From contig OX328106.1 in NCBI GenBank assembly GCA_946811185.2, forward strand, positions 32,548,426 through 32,612,425: a stretch of DNA of 64,000 bases, read 5' to 3'. The notes under the pieces were generated by a model. That model saw only the letters and a program-made list of their open reading frames with translations. It was not told where the DNA came from and made no database searches. A program made the translations under genes and the position numbers. The first letter of the stretch is position 1. Each line of letters starts with the position of its first letter. Of this stretch, positions 11,100-21,352 are shown piece by piece. The stretch is from Hippopus hippopus (Eukaryota; Mollusca; Bivalvia; Cardiida; Cardiidae).

Positions 11100-11333
11100 T
11101 TATATATTATATTTCCTCTGATTATTTTGTCAACGAATCCACTTTTAAAACTTAAAAACTTAAAAAACTTAAAAAAAGTAGTTCCAGATTTTCGGCAGGA
11201 GGAAAATATTCACTGTGACGGGAAAATAATTCCCCCCAGCTTAAATTACGACATTTCTTTACCCATAACATTTCTAAAAATAGACACATGAACTATAATA
11301 TATGTAATTTACCGTTAGAATTTCTCTGATGAT

Positions 11334-11552
11334 TTAACCCTTTCAGCGCCTCAGGCGATAACAGAGGCTTTTGCAGACGGCATAGATTCAAGATCAGTCT
11401 GCACAGAAAGTGCAGTCTGATCTTGAATCTATGCCGTCCGCATGTTCAGTAAAGGATATAAGATGAAGAAATATCTTAAGTTTCAGTCGATTATATTTCA
11501 AGCCATCTGAAAAAAAAAAAAGAATTGATGAAGCTTACATGTTTGGCACTGA
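11334..11552. mobile_element. MITE-A' copy (variant sharing the A core)
   Basis: Starts TTAACCCTTTCAGCGCCTCA and continues with GGCGATAACAGAGGCTTTTG and CAGACGGCATAGATTCAAG. It then has the AGTCTGCACAGAAAGTGCAGTC core and its inverse flank ATCTATGCCGTCCGC, and ends near GTTTGGCACTGAA. The flanks differ from family A while the hairpin is the same module. Confidence 0.7.
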
Positions 11553-11779
11553 AAATATGGCGACGACTGGTGTCTAGCAAATTGAAATAATATATACACC
11601 TGTTACTGGAATTGGAAAACTAAACCAATTAGGTACCAGTATAACAGTTTCAACTGGAATACTTGCGACATCAATGAATGTTCTCAGTCATTCACATTTC
11701 ATGGACATTCTCAGTCAGGTCTAAAATGCAGGTATTGCAGTTTTAAGACTCTTTTGTCAGAATATCATGCAAAGAAGTG

Positions 11780-11850
11780 GACGGTGTTAATCAAAGATCA
11801 GACTGCGCGTTCTGCGCAGTCTCTTCTTGATTTACCCCGTTCACTTACAT
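11780..11850 (+). repeat. MITE-A core fragment
   Basis: GGACGGTGTTAATCAAAGAT, CAGACTGCGCGTTCTGCGCA and GTCTCTTCTTGATTTACC form a short decayed core without terminal repeats. Confidence 0.6.
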
Positions 11851-11887
11851 AACTTGGGTCATAGATGCTGAGTTTGCTGTTTGGCTA

Positions 11888-12070
11888 TTAACCCTTAGCC
11901 ACAAGAAAAATATACTGACTTGTCCATAAAGTATTTATTTGCAGTTGATAAATTGACGACAGTTTAGATAATTGGATATGTCTGTGAAAAGACAGAAAGC
12001 ACTATCAGAATAGCAGAAAGTGCTGGTTTTTCAGTATTCACTCGTTTTCCCGAAATGTTGGAATGGTTGT
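11888..12070. mobile_element. MITE-D copy (partial)
   Basis: TTAACCCTTAGCCACAAG starts the copy. CTGACTTGTCCATAAAG, TATTTGCAGTTG and AGAAAGTGCTGGTT follow family-D order, and the right end is unclear. Confidence 0.5.
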
Positions 12071-12420
12071 CCTTGTCTAGGTCGTAAAAAACACGCGACC
12101 GTTTAGAAAAAGTACAAACTCTATTAAAGCAGCCGAAAAGGCACCGTGAAATGAGATGTAGGGGACTGGTTTTTGAACGTCACTACAAACTTGATCTATT
12201 GCCTTGCACGTCTCATTTGTTGATTGCGTTTAAAAAGTGTAAAATATTGAAATGAAATTGCATTCGGGCTTTTAGAGTTATTTAAGAATCAATCTCGGGT
12301 TTTCTAACAAAATTAATGTGTTATTCAACACTTGTGCCAAATCGTTTATCCTAATTAAAATTTCGGAAAATTCATTATTCTACAGTAAGAATTTGGGTAA
12401 CCCATTTTAAATCTTTGCAA

Positions 12421-12610
12421 GACGACACAATTTTAGATTTGTCCAAATTGAATAGATTGGCAGACTTAAAATTATATAGGTCACAAATGACTGGAATTGT
12501 CTTGGAAAGTGAAGCAGTAATTGTGGAAAAAAGAGAAAATGCTGGTTGCTAGTATTTCTGCCATCTCCCTCGATGTTTTCGAAAGTCTTCCTTTCAGGGA
12601 TGTTAAAACA
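12421..12610. mobile_element. MITE-D copy
   Basis: GACGACACAATTTTAGATTT, GTCCAAATTGAA, GAATTGTCTTGGAAAGTGAA, GAGAAAATGCTGGTTGC and CGATGTTTTCGAAAGTCTTC match the family-D body. Confidence 0.6.
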
Positions 12611-12765
12611 AATAATTTTGTGGAAAAGGGTTTAGCTATAGATATATATGCTAGAGAGATACATTTAAGAAATACTTAATTAAATGTGAGAGCGCTTTTA
12701 GCAGACAATATATTCGAATATGTTTTCCTCTTCGTTTAAGTGTTTTAAGTGAATTTTGTGTATTA

Positions 12766-13012
12766 GCTCGTCTATTTTCGAAGAAGACGTGGATGTATTG
12801 TCATGACCCCGTTGTCGTCTGCATCTGCCTCTTCGTTCAAGAACTTGTAAACACACTTTTCGATATCTAAATCATGAATGAAGATATTTACTTCAAACTT
12901 GGGCTAGTAATATATTGTATATATATCAAAAGTGGAACCCATAGCAAGAGAGCAGCTAACCCTCAAAATAATTCTGATGCATTTACGCCCTGTTTTGGGG
13001 GCGGGGGAAGAG
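12766..13012 (-). repeat. Diverged third copy of family H
   Basis: AGCTCGTCTATTTTCGAAGA, TATTGTCATGACC, TTGTCGTCTGCATCTGCCTC, TGAAGATATTTAC, CTTGGGCTAGT, GGAACCCATA, GCAGCTAACCCTCA and GCCCTGTTTT follow the order seen at 57,330-57,595 on the same strand. The frame conserved in the two arms is broken here by indels. This copy begins immediately at the boundary where the arms carry a MITE-A, so it lacks that insertion. Confidence 0.65.
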
Positions 13013-13057
13013 GATTTACACTCTTTGTTTAGAATTAGATATACCCTATAATATTTC

Positions 13058-13264
13058 TTAACACTTATCCCGATATCTAAGTGAAATGAAATTTTTAAGC
13101 CGATAGTGAAAACCCAAACCTTTGCTATTGCAAAGATTTTTTTTTTGGGGGGGGGGGGGTAGGGGGGTGGAATTTTGTCCTTATCGGGCAGTGTAGATCA
13201 AAGATCAGACTGCACGTTCTGCAGATACGCAAAAGGGGTGAATGGAATATATGGTTGGGGTTAA
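13058..13264 (+). mobile_element. MITE-A copy, damaged core
   Basis: Starts TTAACACTTATCCCGATATC and reaches CCTTATCGGGCAGTGTAGAT. The second half of the hairpin is deleted after ACTGCACGTTCTGCAG. The end is GGTTGGGGTTAA. A run of T then G at 13,139-13,165 interrupts the body. Confidence 0.75.
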
Positions 13265-14874
13265 AGAATTTTGAAAAAGAGATTTTATTGGGAAAAAATC
13301 ATCGGGTAAAGCGTAGTAATTATAAATTCGGCTCAATGGATAAAGTTTCATCACTTTTCCTTGCCCGATAAACTTTTCTAATCTAAGTCACCAATCACTT
13401 ACTCTCTAATCCTGCTAGAGGTGCATGCTTATTGCCTATGGAATAATTCGACACCATCAGAATGTAAAGTATAGCACATGAAGGGCTTAAAATGCTTATA
13501 CAAATACAAGTGAGGTCAGCATCAATGTTTACAAATAGTTTATTGGCTATTAATTTCAATATTTTTTGGTACATGTAAACAAACAAGTTGGACATTCAAT
13601 GAAAACGCAGCGCAGAAACTTTTCATGCAGTACATGGCAGTCACGTGACCTTCTTCCCGCGTTTCCAAGTCGCGTGATCTTTTCCCGCGGTGTTCTTTCT
13701 CTTTTTTAACGAAATTCTTTGTTTTTTTCCCCTTTTGCTTAGATTATTGAGCTTTAAAAAAAAAGATACAATTATGAGAGAGGACGTTTGCAATCAAATC
13801 AATAGAACAAATCTCTTTTGAAATCCGTCAAATAAAAACAAACCACGTCTATTTCCTATTTCAGTTTTTCGATTTCGGTTTATTTATAAAACCATGACGA
13901 AACAGACTGTGTATCAGAATAATTTCGCAAAGAAAAAATGGATTTAGACAGCAACTTCTGAGACAGTCTGCCTTTTAAACTCACCACTGTTGGAGAGGTC
14001 TGATGACCTCTCCAACAAAAGGTTTCACACCACCATTTGTTTGCTACATTGAAAATAGAGTGACATTTGACCCCCTGCTTTACTACTATTTTCAAACTCA
14101 GAGCCTACAAGAGAAGATAAAAAAGAATGGCACCTGAACCTTTTTCGTTTCTGCTATTTCATTTCAAACACAACTGCCTTTATATAAACCCAGAAAAAAA
14201 ATGCACTCCCTGATTGTAGACAATGTTTCTTTTTGCGGGGACAGGCACAAAATTATTCCTCAAGAAATAATTAACTTGAACAAACTTTCCACAGAAATCG
14301 TCAAAAACGTCACCAGAAACACATTTAAGACCTGCCCTTCCGTTTTTTTTTTTTTTTTTATAAAACAGTGCAAGAGAACTGCTTGCAGTGAATTGTTTTA
14401 AGCGGGACTACAACCTTTCTAGGACCCAGGTACCTTTCTTACTTTGCAAGCATCTACACCTTTCAAATCGAAATGCAGAGGCTCTTTATTGTCTTTTTTG
14501 CGAGCAAACTGTTTCGAATCGCTGTTTGAAATTGTACCAGTACTATACATTAGTATTATACTTGTGGCCTTAGAACTCAGTCCTTTTAATAGCATGCATC
14601 AACGCCTTTAAGAGCTAAATACATCGTCTCTTTGTTGTCAAGCTGTAGAATTTATTTAGGACAAACAGACCATTTAGCAATGACTTTCGTTCTACAATAG
14701 TAGCCGGTTGTAATTTGATAAATCAACCGTCAAACTATTAATGCGCTATCCATGTACAATAATTGTGTACAACGGATTGAATGGGACTGGTAACTTCCCG
14801 GTATTGACCTGTTAGCGTTTATCCTTTACCTGACAATACAGTTGTAAATTTTCAATATTGAAAACATTTGTACA
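13265..14874. other. Unannotated interval with one perfect hairpin
   Basis: The sequence is low in recognisable repeats. A 12-bp perfect stem, GTTGGAGAGGTC and its inverse, with a 4-base loop lies at 13,989-14,016. Two closely spaced GC-rich lines (CACGTGACC and CGCGTGATC, 13,640-13,690) sit upstream. No gene recognised. Confidence 0.45.
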
Positions 14875-15035
14875 TAGACGACCAACTGGTAACGGCTGAA
14901 ATATTGGAAACTGTCTTTCAAATGGTAAAAACATATTTGGAAAAAGGAAAAAAAAAAAATGTTCGCAACCAGCAGTTTCTCCTTTTCCCCAAATATTTAC
15001 CTATTAAGTCCTCTCCATCAGGGTAGCAAGCGCAT
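14875..15035. mobile_element. MITE-D copy (partial)
   Basis: GACTGTCTTTCAAATGG-like sequence (AACTGTCTTTCAAATGGTAA), a GGAAAAAGG run, the GCAACCAGCAGTTTCTCCTT hairpin and CCCCAAATATTTACC identify the family-D core. Confidence 0.55.
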
Positions 15036-15697
15036 TGGATCATTTAGTAAAAAGGCTTTGGCTTTGTTACCCGTGTATTTATAGATATAAATGGTGCCTG
15101 AACGAGCTCCGCCAGTCCAATTATTCAGATACATAGAAATCTATATAACAGTCTCGTTTGATAATGAAAAGACTCCCGCTATTATACAAGAAAAAGGAAA
15201 TATTCTAGAAGTGCTGCAATTTTATCATAGTCCGCAGAGCTGTAAAATTATACATCTTCGAAGTTATGTCTGATTGTTATCGTGGTGTTCAGCATATGTT
15301 TGTATGTTTATTGCCATAATTGTTGCCCAAGTGAAGATATCCTAATGTAGGAGAAACGATGTTAGAAATTTTACTTTCGTCTCATATTTTCAGCAGATAG
15401 GTATTTTGGTTTTAGGTGGCGGAATTGAATAGACAGCTAGAATCAATTTTCCTCGATTTTAATGGTATCAGTGGTTGGCCCTAAAACCAGTTGCATCAGA
15501 CAAATCTGAAAACATTGTGTAAGTCTGTGCCGCAGACGACCTTGATTGCATTTTTGTAACCTGTTTATCAAATTGTAAGGTCTGATCGTTCAGAACATGT
15601 TTCCAGTAGTCACAATGTCTGCAAAAGCTGTGGGCTGCAAGACGAAATAGTGAGTCTGATGGCTGTGATGTAACTAAAACTATTTGAGCGGCGCAGT
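15036..15697. other. Unannotated interval
   Basis: AT-rich sequence. The longest frame (15,091-15,273, 60 codons) shows no domain. Nothing supportable. Confidence 0.4.
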
Positions 15698-15901
15698 TTG
15701 CAAAAGAGGTCTATGCATCTTCTTACTGTATTATACCGAACAAGTCGTCGGATAATAGTGGTCATCCCTCTCATCTCAAAACTTGCTGAATCACGATTTA
15801 TAATGATCCCATAGCAAAAAGTTAGGCAGGCTGTGCAGGCTGACCTGAATCGATACTTTTTGCGTATGCATTAAACAGCCTTTTTACAAGACATGACTCA
15901 T
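15698..15901. mobile_element. MITE-C copy (degenerate)
   Basis: GTCTATGCATCTTC, TACCGAACAAGTC, TAATGATCCCATAGCAAAAA, GGCTGACCTGAATCGATACT and TTTTGCGTATGCATTAAACA, followed by ACATGACTCAT, match family C with a shortened interior. Confidence 0.65.
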
Positions 15902-16489
15902 TTGTAGTCAAATACGGTGTTGTTTTGTTTTACATCTTTCATGATGCTTAGGTCTAAAATAAAAATATCTGTGTTCAGGGTTTCGGTCTTCGCGCTTCGT
16001 GCATGAGTGACCTTTTGACCTTTCTCTAGTGGTCAATCCATAAAGAGTTTAATGATATTCTTTTATAGAGCAGATATATTTTTACAGCCTTTATCTGATA
16101 TATCTACCATAAAACCTGAAGAGGAAGTGGAAGGAACGTAGCATTTTAAAACAACAGAGCGCTTCTCCAACTGTATTACCATTTTATTTTGCTAATTTAA
16201 CCTGTTACTTACATTCAGAGGTTTTCTGATCCCGAGGAGGTAGGGTTTTAAACAAACGTGGGAAAAGAATTATCTTCTTTTTCCTAAATTGTTTTCTATC
16301 CTCAAATCGACAAACAGCATCAGTGGGACCCATTTTATTTGTAGTCTGCAGTTGCTGTCAACTGGGCTATGTCTAAATGTTTTCGCCTAGAAAAGGTGTA
16401 GAATTCTTGTGGAACCAACGGTTTTACAAGGCTTTAGTGAAAATCTGTCAAAGGAGAAAAGTAGAGCAAATGTCTTTTCAAAACAAAAT
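15902..16489. other. Unannotated interval
   Basis: No protein, RNA or structured repeat identified. A possible family-D body fragment lies around 16,260-16,300 but is too weak to call. Confidence 0.4.
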
Positions 16490-16690
16490 TTTTAGGCTCT
16501 TCCATATTGAAAGCTTTTGCGGACGACTTATTCCATGTTGCTGAGATGATACATTTGTCAAAAAAGCGTAGAGAAAACCATGGAAAAAAACGATAATGCT
16601 GTTTACCATGACTCTCTATTTTTCACATGTTGTAAAAGCCTTTTTTCCCACGTTAAAACACGGCATTGTGTGGGACAGGGTAAACTAATT
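16490..16690. mobile_element. MITE-D copy
   Basis: TTGAAAGCTTTTGCGGACGA, CTCTCTATTTTTCACATG, TTTTTTCCCACGTT and AACACGGCATTGTGTGGGAC match family D read across its hairpin. Confidence 0.5.
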
Positions 16691-16891
16691 AATCAAGCAT
16701 GGATATCGATGCGTACAGAGTATTATTATATTTGTATGTTGGCCACAACTATAGTTGAAGCACCTTTGCGGGACTTTCGGACGTCTCGGTCTGTTGTTAG
16801 CATTTAGTGCTCTAAGTGAGTGATGTCGAAATATCTGATTGATTGGTTTCTTGAGCTCTGTGCATCTGCGTCTTTTTGTGGTGATACCATA

Positions 16892-17147
16892 TTTGGCTTG
16901 CATCACGCGAAATGGGGTATTCGGACATTTGCGTAAAGTGTCGTCTCGGATCAGCCTGCGCAGTCCGCGAAGGCTAATCCGAGACGGCACTTTACGACTA
17001 CATTAGATTTTGTGCTTCAGTAGACTTGTGCAAAGCAGAAAATTACATAAAAACGGAAAGTGTCGTTTCGGATTAGCCTGCGCGGACTGCGAGACGTCAC
17101 TTTACGCAAATGTCCGAATGCCCCTTTTCGCGTGTTGTAGACCATAT
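16892..17147. mobile_element. MITE-B copy (256 bp)
   Basis: The outer ends read GGCTTGCATCACGCGAAATG and, inverted, CCCCTTTTCGCGTGTTG. Next inward are TTCGGACATTTGCGTAAAGT and its inverse, with two successive GC-rich hairpins (TCTCGGATCAGCCTGCGCAG and GATTAGCCTGCGCGGACTGC). ACTACATTAGATTTTGTGCT lies between them. Family B has two hairpins per copy, unlike A and C. No coding capacity. Confidence 0.85.
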
Positions 17148-17151
17148 TTGA

Positions 17152-17395
17152 CTATGCTCTTTAAAAATGGGGTTTAATGCATCTCCAAAAAGTACCAACT
17201 CAGATCAGCTTGTGCGGACTGCGAATCGTTGACCTGAATCGAAACTGTTTCCTGTTGTAAAATTTCCTGCATGTCAAAGGACAATTTTACTTCATGATTC
17301 AGGCGGTTTGAAAAAATTGGGTCCATATTATGCATCGATACGCTATATATAATGCTTTTCGAAGATGCATCAGACTCTCTCCTGCTAGAGCGACG
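17152..17395. mobile_element. MITE-C copy (degenerate), abutting MITE-B
   Basis: CTATGCTCTTTAAAAATGGG, TTAATGCATCTCC, AAAAAGTACCAACTC, TTCCTGCATGTCAAAGGACA and AGATGCATCAGAC follow the family-C order. The right end is eroded. Confidence 0.65.
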
Positions 17396-17424
17396 CTTTT
17401 TTTTTTTTGCCAGGGTTTTAACGT

Positions 17425-17637
17425 TTAACCGTAATCCTGCTAAATAAGTTAAATGAAACTTTCAATCCAATGGTAAAAAAAACTGAATAGCACTATTTCA
17501 AAATTATTTTTGGAGAAAAATATCTCCTTATCGGACAGTTTAGATACAAGATCAGACTGCACGTTCTAAGCAGTCTGATCTTGATCTACACTGCTCGCAA
17601 AAGGTCAGTGAGTCGCGCTTAGCACCCTATGGGTGAA
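17425..17637 (+). mobile_element. MITE-A copy
   Basis: TTAACCGTAATCCTGCTAAA to CCTATGGGTGAA. The core hairpin reads AGATCAGACTGCACG and AAGCAGTCTGATCT with a slightly larger loop. The typical CAAAAGGTCAGTGAGTCGCG block is intact. Confidence 0.88.
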
Positions 17638-19228
17638 CTATTTATCGACGGAAGGAATAAGAATGTATGTCATATATCCTAATAATAACACCCGGTATAT
17701 AAATGATTTACAAATATACATTTATATGGTTGTCAACATTTAAATAAAACAAAAGCTATTTGCACCATCGGTAGTTAAATTAGATTCTTCTTCTATTGGT
17801 GAGTGGGAGAAGACTAGAAAGTTTACTTCAATTTCCAAAATTTTTACAGTGGTCTTTGGAAACACGGATCACTGTTTTTCCTTTTCCAATGGCTTATAAA
17901 CCCATGTCTCTTCACTTCAGCCGAGCTGAGCACAACTAAATCTTATTAAATATACAATTGCGAAACGCATTTCATCGGATTTAGTGATGTCACAAAGATG
18001 TGGCGTGCATAGTGCAAGCAAACCGTTATATACATGTATATGGACAACAGAAAAACATCAATACTTTTTCGGGATCTGTAGAGGATCTGTAGAGGATTTT
18101 TAATACAGCCGCTGCTGGTTGTTCGGTGGAAAGTTTGACCATACAGCAATCTCAGAAAAGATTGATGTTTGAAGTAGAATTACATTGCAAACTATGGCGA
18201 ACTATGTGGAAAAGAGTATTCTATTCAAAATTTTCATCTTTCGTGTCTAAAAAGAAACATGAATTTTCTCGCCAAATGATGGTTGATTTATGAACCATAT
18301 TACAAACAATGGTATTTACATAATTGATAACGGTTTTGACAGAGATACTGCGGATGAAAGGTAAACCAGTTCCCTGGTTTGCAATCTTTTAGTTTACAAA
18401 GTTTTAAACCATCACGTTGCAATCCCGTACTTTTACGCCTTCCAGGAAGAAAGCTTTTGGCAACGTTTGAAAGGGAGAATATGCCTGTGACCAGCACTTC
18501 CCCTTTCCAGCAAATCTTTCTTCCTTTTTGAAGAGAACTGCCGTTAACTGGATAGTATTTTATTTGTCATCTGCAACTGCTTTCATTGTCCATGAAGATT
18601 CTCACATTGTTTCGTCAGCTAATCAGTTTAGTCTGGTAAAAGTTAATCCCCAGACGTGAGAGACCGGGGCCCGTATTCACTGTTCTTTGTCTTAATCTGT
18701 CTTTAGCAAGTAACGCAAGTTCTGAGTGGCTAAACTATTTCAGGATTTACGTTACTTTCAAATTTAGAAAGTTCTTGAGAATAAAACTAGTTCAATGTTC
18801 TTAAGAATGGAGTACGGATCTGGCGTTCTGTCTTATACCATTGTCTCCCTAAATCATCAACAGTATCTTAGTGTATTAGGCTTATTTCAAGGAAGAGGAG
18901 AATGTTCCATCAGAATGCCATTATGAGTATGTATATATAGAGAGAAAGAAATCCTATCAGTGCAGGAAGTTAGTACAATGAATTCACACACTAATGGACG
19001 TCCCTTCTAGACAAATGGATGTTTTTTATTGTGGGCGGAGATAAAAATCGCACCATAAGACTGCATCATATTTACACTGACCATTAATGTATCCCCGTAT
19101 TCATATCAGCACAAGGAAACACTATTTCCTTAAGCTGGTGACTCTAAGAAGGCCAAACCATGTGAGGAACTCAATTTGCTTGTTTATTTTTGGATAAAGA
19201 AATACTGAAGGTGTCTTTAGAAGAGTAT
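17638..19228. other. Unannotated interval with a MITE-D fragment
   Basis: About 18,405-18,551 resembles family D in reverse (TTTAAACCATCACG, AGCTTTTGGCAACG, GACCAGCACTTCCCCTTTCC). The rest is AT-rich with no recognised gene. Around 18,660-18,830 lies unique, less AT-rich sequence with no frame I can assign. Confidence 0.4.
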
Positions 19229-19494
19229 ATGGCTTGCAACACGCGAAAAGGGGCATTCGGACATTTGCGTAAAGTGTCGTCTCGGATTAGCCTGGGCAGT
19301 CCACGCAGGCTAATCCGAGACGGCACTTTACGACTACATTAGATTTTGTGCTACAGTAGACTTGCGCAAAACAGAAAATTACATAAAAACGGAAAGTGCC
19401 GTCTCGGATTAGCCTGCGCGGACTGCGCAGGCTGATCCGAGACGACACTTTACGCAAATGTCCGAATGCCCCTTTTCACGTGTTGCCGGCCATA
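19229..19494. mobile_element. MITE-B copy (266 bp), best preserved
   Basis: The ends ATATGGCTTGCAACACGCG and CACGTGTTGCCGGCCATAT are inverted. Both internal GC-rich hairpins are intact, each with a dozen or more paired bases around GCCTGCGCGGACTGCGCAGG and its relative. It is the cleanest copy for defining the family boundaries. Confidence 0.9.
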
Positions 19495-19513
19495 TGTAGT
19501 TTCATTTTACCAT

Positions 19514-19725
19514 TTAACCCTTATCCTACTCAATAAGTTAAATGAAACTTTCAAGTCGATGGTAAAAACACGGATAACGCCATGTCAAATCCTAATTTTT
19601 CGAGAAAGATATCTTCGTATCGGAGTGTAGATACAAGATCAGACTGCACGTTCTTAGCAGTCTGATCTTGATCTACATTGTCTGCAAAAGGTCAGCGAGT
19701 CGCGCTCAGCAACATCAGGGTTGAA
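19514..19725 (+). mobile_element. MITE-A copy
   Basis: TTAACCCTTATCCTACTCAA at the left and CATCAGGGTTGAA at the right, with core AGATCAGACTGCACG, TTCTTAG, CAGTCTGATCTTGATC. It lies 20 bp from the preceding MITE-B. Confidence 0.88.
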
Positions 19726-20302
19726 GAAGTTCCCATATTAATTATCATTTGTTGCCGAATTTCAATCGTTTACAAGATACAATTAATTCTTCATTGCTAA
19801 AATTACAATACACATTGCATTCGGTATCATTTATAAGAAATTGGCATTATTTAAGTTCTTTTGTTCTTCAAGATGGTATCGTGAACTAGTTTTGACAGTA
19901 ACGTTTTCAATTATGTTTTGTAACTTCAACAGTTACGGTTTTCGGAGAGAGAGAGAGAGTAAGCAATGAGATAGCAGAAGATAGATATGGAAGAAAGAAA
20001 TGAAACAATTTTTTTTAAAAAATATAATGGAAATAAGGTGTATGAATACTGAGATTTGCTATGGTCTGATTGATAGTGCTATAGTCTGATTAATAATTCA
20101 GTTTCATTAGCATCTACTCTTTCTCTAAAAATGCTTTCTCTTCCAAACCGAATTCCGTCATTTGAGCCTCACTGAAATTGTCGTCTGCACAAAATTACGT
20201 TCGAAATGTCTAAGAATCGTGTCCTTTGTTACAGTGTGAAGGGTTTCTACGAAATTTATGGGAGATCCCTGTAGCAATATGGAGATATATCCAATATCTA
20301 TA

Positions 20303-20440
20303 TCAAATTACATTCACGCACTGTTCCTATCGTTTATTATCGTCGTAAATATATCATAACGACCTAAGTGGTGCAGACAATTATTTCATCTGATTCCATG
20401 CTTGCAAAACATAAAACAATACTGATGAACCTGATATAAC
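20303..20440 (+). repeat. Family-G dispersed repeat
   Basis: ATTCACGCACTGTT, GTAAATATATCATAACGACC, TAAGTGGTGCAGACAA and TGATTCCATG recur at 25,806-25,945 in the same order and strand. Only these two copies are seen and the type is unknown. Confidence 0.65.
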
Positions 20441-20454
20441 TCTTTACGAAACTA

Positions 20455-20632
20455 TGAAATTTTGGACATGTCCATTGAAACCGTTTGTAGACGAAATTAA
20501 AGTTGAATGTGGTGGAAATAGCGGAAATTGTCTTTGAAATGGTAAAAAGCATTGTGGGAAAAAGTAGAAAATGCTGAATACTGGTGAAAAGTTTGCCGAA
20601 GTCTCCTTTAAACGATGCCACACTTTAAATAA
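20455..20632. mobile_element. MITE-D copy
   Basis: GAAATTTTGGACATGTCCAT, CGTTTGTAGACGAAAT, GAAATTGTCTTTGAAATGGT and GCATTGTGGGAAAAAGTAGA, then AAATGCTGAAT, fit the family-D body closely. Confidence 0.65.
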
Positions 20633-21352
20633 CCATCACGGTCTCTTATATAAAATTATTCTGGGCAACTTATATTTGTAAATTATGAACGAGTGTTTGT
20701 GGAGTACCAATTGTATGGGACCTCAAGTAAAACCGGGGAGTTTTGGAATCAGCCTATCTGTTCGTCTATCCGTGCGTCTGTGACGAGCACAGAGGTATAC
20801 GTGTGTCGCAAACTCGCCTTTCAGTTTTGTCGTCATTGTATTGTAGATTTGTTTAACTATTTACCACAAACTGAAGATGTTCAAAACATGATTTTAGTGT
20901 TGTTAGCGTTAAATCATTAAAAACTCCTCCCCTTTTGATTTTAGAAATTTGTGCTTAAAGCTGCGATCACATAGAACTATACTATTCGGGTATACGGTGC
21001 ACGTTTGGTTTATGCAGGGCACGCGAATAGTTTGAATCGAACAAGGTTATCTCATAATACCGGGTCACATAAGAGGGCACTATTCTAAACAGCCGTATAC
21101 CTGCGTATAGTATAGAATAGTGGGAATCGTTCGGATTCGATTTTCGTGCAGCGTATACCGTCCTGTTCGGATGTGTCAGCTGGATTTCGTGAGTACAGGC
21201 GTTCTGAATTTCCCCTATCACGACTTATTGCGTACAATACGATAATTTAGAAACAATAGGTTTCATTTGTACTCACTTGATTGCAATTTCATTGCACATG
21301 CCTTCACATATACATGTTACAACATCAAACAAATGATTTTTAACAGGTAGCC

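Noticed and set aside
16685..16990. 101-codon minus-strand frame, with a similar start at 37,616-37,807
   Set aside because: Both begin in the MITE-B hairpin, so the shared N-terminus is transposon sequence and not a protein family.
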